A DNA stretch of 64,000 nt from Luteimonas granuli (GTDB taxonomy: Bacteria; Pseudomonadota; Gammaproteobacteria; Xanthomonadales; Xanthomonadaceae), in assembly GCF_007795095.1 (NCBI RefSeq), contig NZ_CP042218.1:1426001-1490000 (forward strand), in the 5' to 3' direction. The position numbers were made by a program, and so were the translations under genes. Below the pieces are notes generated by a model, which saw only the letters and a list, made by a program, of their open reading frames with translations, ran no database searches and was not told where the DNA came from. The stretch's first letter is position 1; each line of letters starts with the position of its first letter. Below, one piece after another: positions 49,738 through 58,998 of the stretch.

Positions 49738-50544
49738 CTAGTGCGAAGGGACGGCCACGGAACCGGCCAGGATGCCGCCGTCGATGTTGAGCTCGGCGCC
49801 AGTGATGTAGCAGGCCTCGTCCGAGGCCAGCATCACCGCCATCGCCGCGACCTCCTCCGGCGTGCCGAAGCGCCTGAGCGGCGTGTCCTGGACGAACATC
49901 GCCATGTTCGCGTCGCGCTCGGGGCCCGTCCCCAGCATCGGCTCCCACATCGGCGTGAGGATGGCGGCCGGATGGATCGAATTGCACCGCACCTGCATGC
50001 CCTGCCCGGCGCAATACAGCGCGACCGTCTTGGTGTGGTTGCGCACGCCGGCCTTGCTCGACGCATAAGCCGCCGCCGCGGGGATGCCGACCAGGCCGGA
50101 GCGCGACGAAATGTTGATGATCGACCCGGTTCCGGTGGCGCGCATCGCGCGGATCGCGTGCTTGCAGCCCAGGAACACCCCGTCGAGGTTGGTTTCGTGG
50201 ACCGACCGCCAGGCCGCGAGCGAGGCGTGCTCCGGATCGTGCGGGCCGGCATGGCCTTCGAAGCCGGTGATGCCGGCATTGTTCACCACCACGTCGAGCC
50301 GCCCGTGCGCCCGCAGCACCGCGTCGGTGGCCTCGCGCCAGTCGGTTTCATCGCGAACGTCCAGCCGAAGGAATTCCGCGCGATCACCCAGGGAGGCGGC
50401 GACCCGGGCGCCCTGCTCCACATCGATGTCGGTGACCTGCACCCACGCCCCTTCGGCGACGAAGGCCCTCGCGATGGCCTCGCCGATTCCCCGCGCCGCC
50501 CCGGTCACCAGGGCCACCTTGCCCATCAGTCGCTTGTTGCCCAT
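49738..50544 (-). CDS. SDR family oxidoreductase
   Basis: Predicted 268-aa classical short-chain dehydrogenase. Cofactor motif [28 protein letters not shown] and catalytic YASSKAG are present; Asp39 after the second strand (VTDIDVEQ) suggests NAD(H) preference. The C-terminus [16 protein letters not shown] is the usual tetramer-face motif. It lies 26 bp upstream of oleB and could be co-transcribed; no role in olefin synthesis is known for it. Confidence 0.85.
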   Translation of the reverse strand: MGNKRLMGKVALVTGAARGIGEAIARAFVAEGAWVQVTDIDVEQGARVAASLGDRAEFLRLDVRDETDWREATDAVLRAHGRLDVVVNNAGITGFEGHAGPHDPEHASLAAWRSVHETNLDGVFLGCKHAIRAMRATGTGSIINISSRSGLVGIPAAAAYASSKAGVRNHTKTVALYCAGQGMQVRCNSIHPAAILTPMWEPMLGTGPERDANMAMFVQDTPLRRFGTPEEVAAMAVMLASDEACYITGAELNIDGGILAGSVAVPSH

Positions 50545-50556
50545 GTACTCATGTCC

Positions 50557-51408
50557 TCATGCCAATGTCGTTCGTGGCGGCACGCCGGCTCCGTCGGCCC
50601 GCTGGTGCCACCACCACCACGCGACCGCGAACACGGTCGAGGCCGCCAGCAGCACCATCGTCGGTTCCGGTCCGCGGGCCTCGAACAGCAGGGTGGGCGC
50701 GTTGCCGAGCGCATGCACGCCGACGACGAAGAACAGGCTGCGGGTGGCGGCATACATCAGCGCCAGCACCAGCCCGGTCGCGAACAGGGCCAGCACCATG
50801 CCGGCCAGTTCGGCCGGAGCGGCACCGGCCGCCAGTCGCGCCGGCACGTGGAGCAGGGCGAACAGCGCCTGCGACAGCAGCAGGGCCAGCATCCAGGCCC
50901 AGCGCACCGGAACGCGGCTCGCGGCCTGCAGCGCCAGCTGCGGCCACAGCCACGCACGGAAGACGGTTTCCTCGACCAGCGCGGTGCCCAGCAGCTGCGC
51001 CAGCAGCGCACCGGGCAGCATTCCACCGCGCGCCCAGCCGGCCTGCCAGGTGGGCGGCACGCCTTCCAGGCACGCGGCGAGGATCGTGGATGCCTGCATC
51101 GCCAGCCACAGCAGCAGGGTCGCGGCCAACGCGGGCGGCAGCGCGTCCAGACGCCAGCCCAGTCCACCGGGCCGTTGCCGGCCGGGCCCGAATACCAGCC
51201 CGAGCATTCCCAGCCCGAGCAGCAACGCCAGCCCCAGCGTCGGCTGGAGCCAGCCCCCGCTGGCGTCCTGCAGCGCCTGGAGCAGGTGCATCGGCAAGCC
51301 TGCAGAGAACGTCCAGGCCGCGAAGGCCGCACCATAGAGCAGCACGGCCACCACCACCCAGGGCGGCGACGCGATCGCGGAGCGCAGCGGGTAAGCGTTC
51401 GTGGCCAC
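50557..51408 (-). CDS. CPBP family intramembrane glutamic endopeptidase
   Basis: Predicted polytopic protease-like protein (about 283 aa) of the CAAX/Abi family. It has the conserved EExxxR (ALVEETVFRAWLWP), FALLHVP (His) and VGVHALGNAP (His/Asn) motifs, with about eight hydrophobic helices. Start uncertain: GTG at 51408 before VATNAYPLRSAIASPP and a GTG at 51483 are both possible, neither with a clear Shine-Dalgarno. It lies 12 bp before the SDR gene. Confidence 0.78.
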   Translation of the reverse strand: MATNAYPLRSAIASPPWVVVAVLLYGAAFAAWTFSAGLPMHLLQALQDASGGWLQPTLGLALLLGLGMLGLVFGPGRQRPGGLGWRLDALPPALAATLLLWLAMQASTILAACLEGVPPTWQAGWARGGMLPGALLAQLLGTALVEETVFRAWLWPQLALQAASRVPVRWAWMLALLLSQALFALLHVPARLAAGAAPAELAGMVLALFATGLVLALMYAATRSLFFVVGVHALGNAPTLLFEARGPEPTMVLLAASTVFAVAWWWWHQRADGAGVPPRTTLA

Positions 51409-51538
51409 GGCCGGTTGCCAGGGAGTCCGGTGAACGCGCGATGTTCTGCCGCCGCCGCCCCGGCCTCGCGGGCCGGAAGTCACGCGCGCAGCGGCCGCAG
51501 GGCTACCATGCGTGCCCCCGTCCGACTGGCCCGCCTCC

Positions 51539-52267
51539 GTGACCGCGACCCCGCCCTACCTCGACGACGCGCAGATCGAGCGCCTGTCCGAACTGCTCGA
51601 CCGCCGCGCTGTCCCGTTCAAGGGCTTCAACCTCGAGGCGCTGGACGGTTTCCTGACCGCGCTGGCGGTCTCGCCCTCGCTGGTCCTTCCCAGCGAATGG
51701 CAGCCGGTGGTCTGGGGCGGCAAGCCGCCGCGCTGGCAGGACGAGGACGAGGCCCTCCAGGTCCAGCAGCTGCTCATGGGCCACTGGAACATGTGCACCG
51801 CCCGCGTGCGCCACGACGACAGCGACCTGCCCGACCACTTGGCGCCGCTGATGTGGCTGCCCGAGGATCCGGAGCTCACCGGCGACGCCCTGCGCGAGGA
51901 CGAGCTCGACGTCGGCAGCGACTGGGCCCACGGCTTCTTCGAGGGCGTGGCGCTGCGCGAGAACGAGTGGGATGCGTGGCTGGACGCGCACGACTGGATC
52001 GAGGACGTCTTCGACGCCATCGACCGGCTGCTCACAGGTGAGGCGCTCAATCCCGACGACCCGACCGCGGAGGCGATGCCGGTCGACTACCGCGAGCGGC
52101 TGGGGATCATCCTGGACATCCCGGGGATGATGGCCGACCTCAACCACCACCGCGTCCTGGCGTTGACCCCGCGCACGCCGATCCGGCGCGAGGTGGAGAC
52201 GGGGCGCAATGATGCGTGTCCTTGCGGGAGCGGGAAGAAGTACAAGAGGTGCTGTGGGCTGAACTGA
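51539..52267 (+). CDS. UPF0149/YecA family protein with SEC-C zinc motif
   Basis: Predicted 242-aa protein. The helical UPF0149 domain ([25 protein letters not shown]) is followed by a C-terminal SEC-C zinc-binding motif ([20 protein letters not shown]). These proteins are thought to bind the ribosome or SecA-type partners; exact role unknown. GTG at 51539 seems best; another GTG at 51512 would add nine residues. Divergent from the CPBP gene. Confidence 0.87.
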   Translation: MTATPPYLDDAQIERLSELLDRRAVPFKGFNLEALDGFLTALAVSPSLVLPSEWQPVVWGGKPPRWQDEDEALQVQQLLMGHWNMCTARVRHDDSDLPDHLAPLMWLPEDPELTGDALREDELDVGSDWAHGFFEGVALRENEWDAWLDAHDWIEDVFDAIDRLLTGEALNPDDPTAEAMPVDYRERLGIILDIPGMMADLNHHRVLALTPRTPIRREVETGRNDACPCGSGKKYKRCCGLN

Positions 52268-52433
52268 ATCAACGCACTACCGCGCTCGGGTTTCACCGTC
52301 CCACTCGCGGGCGAAGGCGCGCGCGGTCGAGGATCTCGGTGAGGCTCAGCGACATGCGATGGGAGTCCTGCTCTCGACTCGCGCGCGCCCGTGACGGCTT
52401 CAAGGAAAATTGAATACCATTGAGGCCACCGGA

Positions 52434-53219
52434 TCAGATCGACCTCGCCCACTCCACCAGCGGATTCCCCGGCTCCATCAGCAGCTTCGTCGTCAGCACC
52501 AGCGACATCACCACCAGCAGCGGCCGGATCAGCCGCGCGCCGGCCCGGCCCAGCGCCAGATGCGCGCCCAGCTGGCCGCCGGCGATGCTCGCCACCGCCA
52601 TCACCAGGCCTACCGACCACAGCACCTTTCCGCCGATCACCAGCGTGGCCAGCGCCGCGACGTTGCTCGCCAGGTTCAGGAGCTTGGTATGCGCCGTGGC
52701 CGACACAAGGCCCATGCCGAACAGGGCCACCAGCGCCGTGGCCATGAACGATCCGGTGCCCGGCCCGAAGAAGCCGTCGTAGAAGCCCAGCGCGAACATG
52801 ATGGTGACCAGCGCCGCATGACCCAGCCGCGCGTGGCGCTCGGCTTCGCTGGCCTTCGGGCCGAGCAGGAAATACGCCGCCATCGCCACCAGCAGCACCG
52901 GCACCAGGCCGGAGAGGAAGGACGGATCCACCCGCTGGATCGCGATCGCGCCGCCCACCGAGCCCGTGAACGCACCCACGACGGGCCACAGGAAGCGCCG
53001 GAAATCGATCCGCCCCTGGCGCGCGAAGGCCAGCACGGCGCTCGTGGTGCCGAAGCTCGACTGCAGCTTGTTGGTGGCGATCGCCTGCACCGGCGGGATG
53101 CCCGCGGCCATCAGCGCGGGGATGGTGATCAGCCCGCCGCCGCCGGCCAGCGCATCGATGGTGCCGGCGACGAAGGCCGCCAGCGCCAGCAGGGCCAGCA
53201 CCTCGAAACCGAATTCCAT
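52434..53219 (-). CDS. TauE/SafE family permease
   Basis: Predicted 261-aa inner membrane transporter with about eight hydrophobic helices. It has the DUF81 features AGTIDALAGGGGLITIPALMAAGIPPVQAIATNKLQSSFGTTSAVLAF and FYDGFFGPGTGSFMATALVALFG repeated in each half. Members export sulfite, sulfonates or organic acids; the substrate here is unknown. Located after oleA, behind a terminator-like hairpin. The 166 bp between it and the YecA-type gene show nothing clear. Confidence 0.88.
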   Translation of the reverse strand: MEFGFEVLALLALAAFVAGTIDALAGGGGLITIPALMAAGIPPVQAIATNKLQSSFGTTSAVLAFARQGRIDFRRFLWPVVGAFTGSVGGAIAIQRVDPSFLSGLVPVLLVAMAAYFLLGPKASEAERHARLGHAALVTIMFALGFYDGFFGPGTGSFMATALVALFGMGLVSATAHTKLLNLASNVAALATLVIGGKVLWSVGLVMAVASIAGGQLGAHLALGRAGARLIRPLLVVMSLVLTTKLLMEPGNPLVEWARSI

Positions 53220-53279
53220 GGCGCCTCGCGACCTCCACCGCGCTGACGGCGCGGACAGGCGCGCCCCCCTGAAACGACG

Positions 53280-53302
53280 CGGGGCCGGACAGGCCGGCCC
53301 CG
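53280..53302 (-). terminator. Hairpin downstream of oleA
   Basis: CGGGGCCGG (53280-53288) and CCGGCCCCG (53294-53302) form a 9-bp GC stem with a 5-nt loop, 24 nt after the oleA stop. On the minus strand it is followed after six bases by TTT only, so termination may be partial. Confidence 0.5.
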
Positions 53303-53326
53303 TTCACACTGCGATGTGGCCGGGCC

Positions 53327-54343
53327 TTACCAGACCACCTCGGCCATCGAGCAGTTCAGCCCGGAACCGATGCCCAGCAGGGCCACGCGGTCGCCCTTCT
53401 TCAGGCGGCCCATCTCGCGCAGCTTGCTGAGCACGATCGGCACCGAGGCCGGGCCGATGTTGCCGTGCTCGCCGAAGATGGTCATGACCTTCTTCGGGTC
53501 GATGCCCATGGCCTTGGTGAAGGCGGCGGTGTGCACCTTGCTGACCTGGTGGATCACGAACTCGTCGAGCTCGGCGGCCACCCAGCCCAGCTTCTGCTTG
53601 GCGACCTCGAAGGTCTTGGTCGCGAGCTTGATGCCCTCGATCAGGAGCAGGCGGGTGTCGGTGATCATGCCGTCGAGGTTCCCTCGGCAGAGCTTGTTCC
53701 ATTCGGTGGCCGCGCGGGTCACGCCGCCCCTGTAGCGCGGCGCGCCCGGGACCAGCTCGGCGCGGGCCAGCACCATGGCGGCGGCACCGGAGCCCAGCGT
53801 CAGCGTGGCCAGCTCGTTGCGGAAGTCCTCGTCGGTGACGTCGGCCCGTGTCATCCGCTCCAGGGTCTTCTCGTAGGCGAGGTCCGCGGTCTCGCCGTCC
53901 ACGACCAGGGCGTAGTCGATCTCGCCGCGCTCGATCATCCGGCTGGCGATGTCCATGCCGTTGATGAAGGCCAGGCAGGCGTTGGCGATGTCGAAGTTCT
54001 GGCAGGTGTCGGGCAGGCCCAGGTTGCCGCTGACGATCGAGGCCGTGGACGGCTCGAGGTAGTCGCGGCTGACCGAGGTGTTGACCAGCAGGCCGACCTT
54101 GTCCGGATCGATCCCGGCATCGGCCAGCGCCTTCACGCCGGCCAGCGTGGCCGCGTCGGAGGCCTGCATGTCGCCATCCCAGAGACGGCGGGCATGGATG
54201 CCGGCGATATCCCTGAGGACGTCGGTACGGATCTTCAGCCGCTCGAGCGTCGGCTTCAGGCGGGCGTTGATCTCGTCCGACGACAGGCGCCGCGGCGCGT
54301 CGATGTGGGCGAGACCGGCAATGGCTACGTGCTGGAACAACAT
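53327..54343 (-). CDS. oleA: OleA, thiolase-fold fatty acyl-CoA condensing enzyme
   Basis: Predicted 338-aa first enzyme of long-chain olefin synthesis, joining two fatty acyl-CoAs head-to-head to a 2-alkyl-3-ketoacid. The active Cys123 lies in FDIANACLAFINGMD, His265 in EFVIHQVSKVH and Asn295 in GEHGNIGPASVP; Glu97 (DYLEPST) matches the unusual second-subunit Glu of Xanthomonas OleA. Offsets to the published residues (Cys143, His285, Asn315, Glu117) are all exactly 20, strong support. ATG at 54343. Separated from oleB by about 3.6 kb with four other genes. Confidence 0.95.
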   Translation of the reverse strand: MLFQHVAIAGLAHIDAPRRLSSDEINARLKPTLERLKIRTDVLRDIAGIHARRLWDGDMQASDAATLAGVKALADAGIDPDKVGLLVNTSVSRDYLEPSTASIVSGNLGLPDTCQNFDIANACLAFINGMDIASRMIERGEIDYALVVDGETADLAYEKTLERMTRADVTDEDFRNELATLTLGSGAAAMVLARAELVPGAPRYRGGVTRAATEWNKLCRGNLDGMITDTRLLLIEGIKLATKTFEVAKQKLGWVAAELDEFVIHQVSKVHTAAFTKAMGIDPKKVMTIFGEHGNIGPASVPIVLSKLREMGRLKKGDRVALLGIGSGLNCSMAEVVW

Positions 54344-54457
54344 GGGCGTGCCGCCGATGCGGGAACAAAGACCGCCTAGGGTACTGGCTTCGCGCCCCGG
54401 GCGCACTGGCCGGCCGCGGAACCCGGTCACATCCCCATTCACCCCGGGGTGCGGGGT

Positions 54458-54763
54458 TCAGCCGCCGCAGCGCCAGGCGGCCCAGCGCTGGGCGCCGCGG
54501 ATGGGATCGGACAGCGGGTGGATGGTGTCCGCGCCCAGGCCGGGCGCCTCGTTGCGGGCCAGCGTCTCCAGTTCCTCGCGGACGCGCAGCGGGTTGCGTT
54601 CGATGAACGCGATGCTGTGCTTCACCGAGACCTCGACCTCGCCGCGCTTCTCGCAGCCCGGGGGCGAGGACACGATGCGGACGGCGGACGCGCCCGGCGC
54701 CATGTGCACCCAGGTGCAGGCCGACAGGGCGAAAAGGAGGGGAACGAACAGCAGCTGGCGCAT
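54458..54763 (-). CDS. DUF4156-like small lipoprotein
   Basis: Predicted 101-aa lipoprotein. Signal and lipobox LFALSACTW (Cys at 16) start the chain, then MAPGASAVRIVSSPPGCEKRGEVEVSV and GADTIHPLSDPIRGAQRWAAWRCGG; the two further Cys residues could form a disulfide. This pattern is like DUF4156/RcsF-like small outer membrane lipoproteins. Function unknown. 33 bp before it on the same strand ends... the M16 gene lies upstream by 33 bp, so they may be one unit. Confidence 0.78.
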   Translation of the reverse strand: MRQLLFVPLLFALSACTWVHMAPGASAVRIVSSPPGCEKRGEVEVSVKHSIAFIERNPLRVREELETLARNEAPGLGADTIHPLSDPIRGAQRWAAWRCGG

Positions 54764-54796
54764 GGATCGACTCCGTCTGGACTCCCCGATTGTGCC

Positions 54797-57667
54797 CTAT
54801 CGCTGCCGGGCCACGGGCCTGCCGTCGGCGTCGAGCACGGTGACCTCGCCGAAGCCGAGCGCGCGCACCGGGGCCTCGATCTCGGACAGATCGCCCACGA
54901 CCACCCAGGTCAGGGCGCCGGCGTCGAAGCTCTTCGCGGCTTCGGCCACCTGCTCCCGGGTCATGCCTTCGATCTCGGCCTTGCGCCGCAGCACGTAGTC
55001 GTCCGGGCGGCCGTAAAGCACATTGCCGGCGATGGTCGAGGCCACCGAGGCCGCGGTCTCGTAGGCGCCGGGCAGGCTCAGCGTGTTGATGGCGCGGATG
55101 CGCTCGACCTCCTCCACCGTGGGCGGCGCCTCGCCGCCGGCGAAGGCGGCGATCTCGCGCCGCATCTCGGCCATCGCATCGGCGGTCCTGTCGATCTGCA
55201 CCGGCGCCGAGGCGAGCCACGGGCGCTGGCCCAGGGCCGGGGATGCACCGCTGCGGACGCCGTAGGACCAGTGCTTGTCCTCGCGCAGGTTCATGTTGAG
55301 CCGTGCGGTGAAGTCGCCGCCCAGCACGCCGTTGGCGATGTCGAAGCGCACCGCGCCCTCGTCGGTGGTCGGAGGCACCAGCTGGCCGGCGTAGATGCTG
55401 GCCTGCACGGCCCCGGGCTGGTCGATCAGGAACACGCGGGCCGCGGCCGGACGGGCCACCGCGGGGATCGCCGGGGCGGCCGCGGCGGCCTGGCCGCTGC
55501 CGGACCAGTCGCCCAGGTGCTTTTCGAGCAGCGGCAGGATCTCGGCCAGCCGGGTGTCGCCGACCACGACCAGGGTCGCGCCCTCGGGACGGATCCGCGC
55601 CTGGTGGAAGGCCACCAGGTCGTCCCGGTCCAGCGCGGCGATGGAGGCCTCGGTGCCGCTGCCGGTGAACGGCATCGCATAGGGATGGCCCTCGCCGTAG
55701 AGCAGCGGCGGCAGCACGCGCAGGGCCGCAGTCTGCGGCCGCGCCTTCTCCTGCGCGATGTTCGCGATCCAGGTGGCACGCACGCGCTCGATCTCGGCCC
55801 GGGCGAAGTCCGGACGGCGCAGCATGTCCGCGAACATCGCCAGCGAGGGCTCCAGTTCGCTCTTCAGCGAGGACAGCCAGACCGTGCCCGCGTCCAGCCC
55901 TGCGCCCGCGCCCAGCTGCGCACCCAGCGCCTCGGCGCGATCGGCGAACTCCAGCGCTCCCAGCCCGGCCGCACCTTCGTCGAGCATGCCCATCGTGAAG
56001 CCCGCGGTACCGGCGCTGCCGCCGGCATCGGCGCTGTAGCCCGCTCCCGGGAACTGGTAACGCAGCTGGACCACCGGCACTCCCGTGCGGCGCGCGAGCA
56101 CCACGGTGGTGCCGTTGCCGAGCGTGGCGCGCTCGACCTCGGGGAACGTCAGCTCCGGGAATTCCTCCGGCAGCGGCACGCCCAGGCTGCGGTCCACCGC
56201 GGACGGCTGCACGACGTAGCGGGCGTCGACCTCGGGCAGGCTCCAGGGCGCGGGGGTGACGGTCGGGTCCTCGGCCAGCGGCGTGCGCGCCCCGGGCAGG
56301 ATCACCAGGGTGTGGTCGCCCCCGCCCAGCCAGGCGCGGCCGGCGGACTGCACCTGGGCGACGGTGCTGGTGCCGATGATCCTCAGCGACTCGCGGAAGC
56401 AGCCCGGATCGCCGGCATAGACCGCGCACTCGGCCAGCGTATCCGCCTTGCCGCCGAAGCCGCCGATGCGTTCGATGCCGCGGATGAAGCCGGCGCGGAA
56501 CACGGTGCGCGCTCGTTCCAGCTCGTCCGCGGTGGGACCTTCGGCCAGCAGGCGGTCGATCTCTTCGTCGATCACCGCTTCCACCTTCGCCGGGTCCACG
56601 CCCTGCCTGACGTTCGCGATCACGATGAAGTTCGAGCCCAGCTGCTTGACGTAGGTCCCGGCGCTGATGCTGTCGACCAGCTGGTCACGGTGCAGCAGGC
56701 GCGCGTCCAGGCGCGAGGAACGGCTTCCGCCCAGCACCTGGGCCAGCAGTTGCAGGCGCTCGAGGTCGGGGTCGCCGACCTGGGCCACGTTCCAGACCCG
56801 GTAGATGCGCGCCTGCGGCACCTTGTCGTGCATGGTCTCGCGGGTCGACTCCGTGCGGCGGGCGACGTCCACAGCGGGCTGTGCCATGTCCGGACCGGCG
56901 GGAATGTGGCCGAAGTACTTCGCCACCTTCTCTTTCGCCGTGGCCAGGTCGATGTCGCCCGCCAGTACCAGGACCGCGTTGTTCGGGCCGTACCAGGCGC
57001 GGAACCACTGGTGCACGTCGTCCAGGGTAGCGGCGTCGAGATCGTTCATCGAGCCGATCACGCTGTGGCTGTAGGGATGGCCTTCCGGATACAGGGCCTT
57101 CATCAGCCTGGTCCAGGCCTGGCCGTAGGGCTGGTTCTCGCCCTGGCGCTTCTCGTTCTGGACCACCCCGCGCTGTTCGTCCAGCGCCGCCCGGGTGACC
57201 GCGCCGAGCAGGTGGCCCATGCGGTCGGACTCCATCCACAGCGCGGTGTCGAGCGCGGTGGTGGGCACGTTCTGGAAATAATTGGTGCGGTCGGTGCTGG
57301 TGGTGCCGTTCTGGTCGGTCGCGCCGACCCGCTTGAAGGGCGCGAAGTACTCGCCGTCGTGGTTCTCCGAGGCCTGGAACATCAGGTGCTCGAACAGGTG
57401 CGCGAAGCCGCTGCGGCCCAAGGGCTCGTCCTTGCTGCCGACGTGGTACCAGATGTTGACCGCCACGATCGGCGCCTTGCGGTCGGTATGTACCACCACG
57501 CGCAGGCCGTTGGGCAGGGTGAATTCCTCGTAGGGAATATCGACGCCTGCGGTGGCCGGGGCCGGCGGTGCCCCGGCCCATGCGGGCGCGGCCGCCGCAC
57601 CCAGGCCAGCGGCCAGCGCGAGGGCGAGGACGGCGCCGCTGTGACGGGGAGGCGTGGACATCGGCAT
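54797..57667 (-). CDS. Exported M16 family zinc metallopeptidase (two-domain)
   Basis: Predicted 956-aa pitrilysin-family protein. A signal peptide (1-31, ending AWAG) is followed by the active half with inverted zinc motif HLFEHLMF (HxxEH), and distal Glu in ALDEQRGVVQNEK. The second half (from about residue 480) is an inactive M16 domain with the R/Y pair typical for these tandem forms. Such periplasmic enzymes degrade small peptides. MPMS gives two Met starts (57667, 57661). Confidence 0.9.
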   Translation of the reverse strand: MPMSTPPRHSGAVLALALAAGLGAAAAPAWAGAPPAPATAGVDIPYEEFTLPNGLRVVVHTDRKAPIVAVNIWYHVGSKDEPLGRSGFAHLFEHLMFQASENHDGEYFAPFKRVGATDQNGTTSTDRTNYFQNVPTTALDTALWMESDRMGHLLGAVTRAALDEQRGVVQNEKRQGENQPYGQAWTRLMKALYPEGHPYSHSVIGSMNDLDAATLDDVHQWFRAWYGPNNAVLVLAGDIDLATAKEKVAKYFGHIPAGPDMAQPAVDVARRTESTRETMHDKVPQARIYRVWNVAQVGDPDLERLQLLAQVLGGSRSSRLDARLLHRDQLVDSISAGTYVKQLGSNFIVIANVRQGVDPAKVEAVIDEEIDRLLAEGPTADELERARTVFRAGFIRGIERIGGFGGKADTLAECAVYAGDPGCFRESLRIIGTSTVAQVQSAGRAWLGGGDHTLVILPGARTPLAEDPTVTPAPWSLPEVDARYVVQPSAVDRSLGVPLPEEFPELTFPEVERATLGNGTTVVLARRTGVPVVQLRYQFPGAGYSADAGGSAGTAGFTMGMLDEGAAGLGALEFADRAEALGAQLGAGAGLDAGTVWLSSLKSELEPSLAMFADMLRRPDFARAEIERVRATWIANIAQEKARPQTAALRVLPPLLYGEGHPYAMPFTGSGTEASIAALDRDDLVAFHQARIRPEGATLVVVGDTRLAEILPLLEKHLGDWSGSGQAAAAAPAIPAVARPAAARVFLIDQPGAVQASIYAGQLVPPTTDEGAVRFDIANGVLGGDFTARLNMNLREDKHWSYGVRSGASPALGQRPWLASAPVQIDRTADAMAEMRREIAAFAGGEAPPTVEEVERIRAINTLSLPGAYETAASVASTIAGNVLYGRPDDYVLRRKAEIEGMTREQVAEAAKSFDAGALTWVVVGDLSEIEAPVRALGFGEVTVLDADGRPVARQR

Positions 57668-57767
57668 GGGGCTCTTCCTTGACTGGGCAGCCTTTCATGG
57701 TAAGCCGCGCGCGCCGCCGAACGTGGTCCGATGGTCCCGGAACGGCGGGATGGTGCATGCTCGCGCC

Positions 57768-58481
57768 ATGGACACCCGCCCTCGCACATCCCTGGTCACC
57801 GGCGCCAATCGCGGCCTCGGACTCGAATTCACCCGCCAGCTGCTCGCCCGCGGCGACCACGTCGTGGCCGCCTGTCGCGATCCCGGGCATGCCCATGCGC
57901 TCAACGCGCTGGTCGGCGAACACCCCGGCCGCCTGCACGTGCTGCCGCTGGACGTGGCCGACGCCCGTTCACGCACCGCCTTCGCCGCGGAACTGCCGCT
58001 GGTGCTCGGCGACGACGGGCGCATCGACCTGCTGCTCAACAACGCCGGAGTGCTGCATTCCGGAGAGCGCTTCGGAACGCTGGGCGAGGCCAACCTGGAA
58101 CACAGCTTCCGGGTCAATGCCTCGGGCCCGCTGCTGCTGGTCCAGGCGCTGGAACCGCAGTTGGCCGACGGCGCGCGGGTGGTCAACATCTCTTCGCGCC
58201 TGGGATCGATTGCGCTGACCGAGCGCTTCGGCACGCCCAGCTACAACATCAGCAAGGCCGCGCAGAACATGGCCACGGCGCTGCTCGCACAGGCACTCGC
58301 GGGTCGCGGGATCGTGGTGGTCGCGGTCAGTCCCGGCTGGGTGCGCACGGACATGGGCGGCAGCGATGCCGAAGTCGCGCCCGAGGACGCCGTGGCCGGC
58401 GTGATCCGCCAGGTCGAAGCACTGGGCGAGGGTGACAGCGGGCGTTTCCTGGGCACCGACGGCGAAACCATCGCCTGGTAA
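57768..58481 (+). CDS. SDR family oxidoreductase (CsgA/C-factor-like)
   Basis: Predicted 237-aa SDR. Motifs: LVTGANRGLGLEFTRQLLARG (cofactor), LLNNAGVLHSG, VNISSRLGSI and catalytic YNISKAAQNM (Tyr-Lys). The C-terminal GWVRTDMGGSDAEVAPEDAVAGV matches the group resembling the C-factor/sniffer-like SDRs. Substrate unknown. ATG at 57768 is likely; ATG at 57750 in frame is possible. It lies 30 bp before trmL. Confidence 0.85.
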   Translation: MDTRPRTSLVTGANRGLGLEFTRQLLARGDHVVAACRDPGHAHALNALVGEHPGRLHVLPLDVADARSRTAFAAELPLVLGDDGRIDLLLNNAGVLHSGERFGTLGEANLEHSFRVNASGPLLLVQALEPQLADGARVVNISSRLGSIALTERFGTPSYNISKAAQNMATALLAQALAGRGIVVVAVSPGWVRTDMGGSDAEVAPEDAVAGVIRQVEALGEGDSGRFLGTDGETIAW

Positions 58482-58510
58482 ACGGCCGCGGGCGGGTACG
58501 CTTCGCGACC

Positions 58511-58975
58511 ATGATCGACATCATCCTCCACCAGCCCGAGATCCCGCCGAACACCGGCAACGCGATCCGGCTGTGCGCCAACACCGGTGCGCGCCTGCAC
58601 CTGGTGCGGCCGCTGGGCTTCGACATGGACGACCGCCAGCTCCGCCGCGCCGGCCTGGACTACCACGAGTACGCGCGGGTGGCGGTACACGACAGCCTCG
58701 ACGCCGCGCTGGCTGCGATCGCCCCACCGCGCCTGTTCGCGCTCAGCGCGCGCGGTCGCGTGCGCTACGACGCGCCGCGCTATCACGCCGGCGACGCGTT
58801 CCTGTTCGGCCGCGAGACGTCCGGCCTGCCCGAGGCGGTGCTCGAAGCGGTACCGCACGACCGCCGCCTGTTCCTGCCGATGCGGCCCGGCAACCGCAGC
58901 CTCAACCTGTCGAACGCGGTGGCGGTGGTGGCCTACGAGGCATGGCGGCAGCTGGAGTTCGCCGGAGCCGGCTGA
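58511..58975 (+). CDS. trmL: tRNA (cytidine(34)-2'-O)-methyltransferase
   Basis: Predicted 154-aa SPOUT methyltransferase modifying wobble position 34 of tRNA-Leu. Conserved: HQPEIPPNTGNAIRLCANTGARLHLVRPLGF at the start, FGRETSGLPE (SAM-binding knot) and MRPGNRSLNLSNAVAVVAYEAWRQ at the end. Length is normal. Follows an SDR gene closely on the same strand. Confidence 0.95.
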   Translation: MIDIILHQPEIPPNTGNAIRLCANTGARLHLVRPLGFDMDDRQLRRAGLDYHEYARVAVHDSLDAALAAIAPPRLFALSARGRVRYDAPRYHAGDAFLFGRETSGLPEAVLEAVPHDRRLFLPMRPGNRSLNLSNAVAVVAYEAWRQLEFAGAG

Positions 58976-58998
58976 AGCGCCGGCCCCGGCAAGCCACG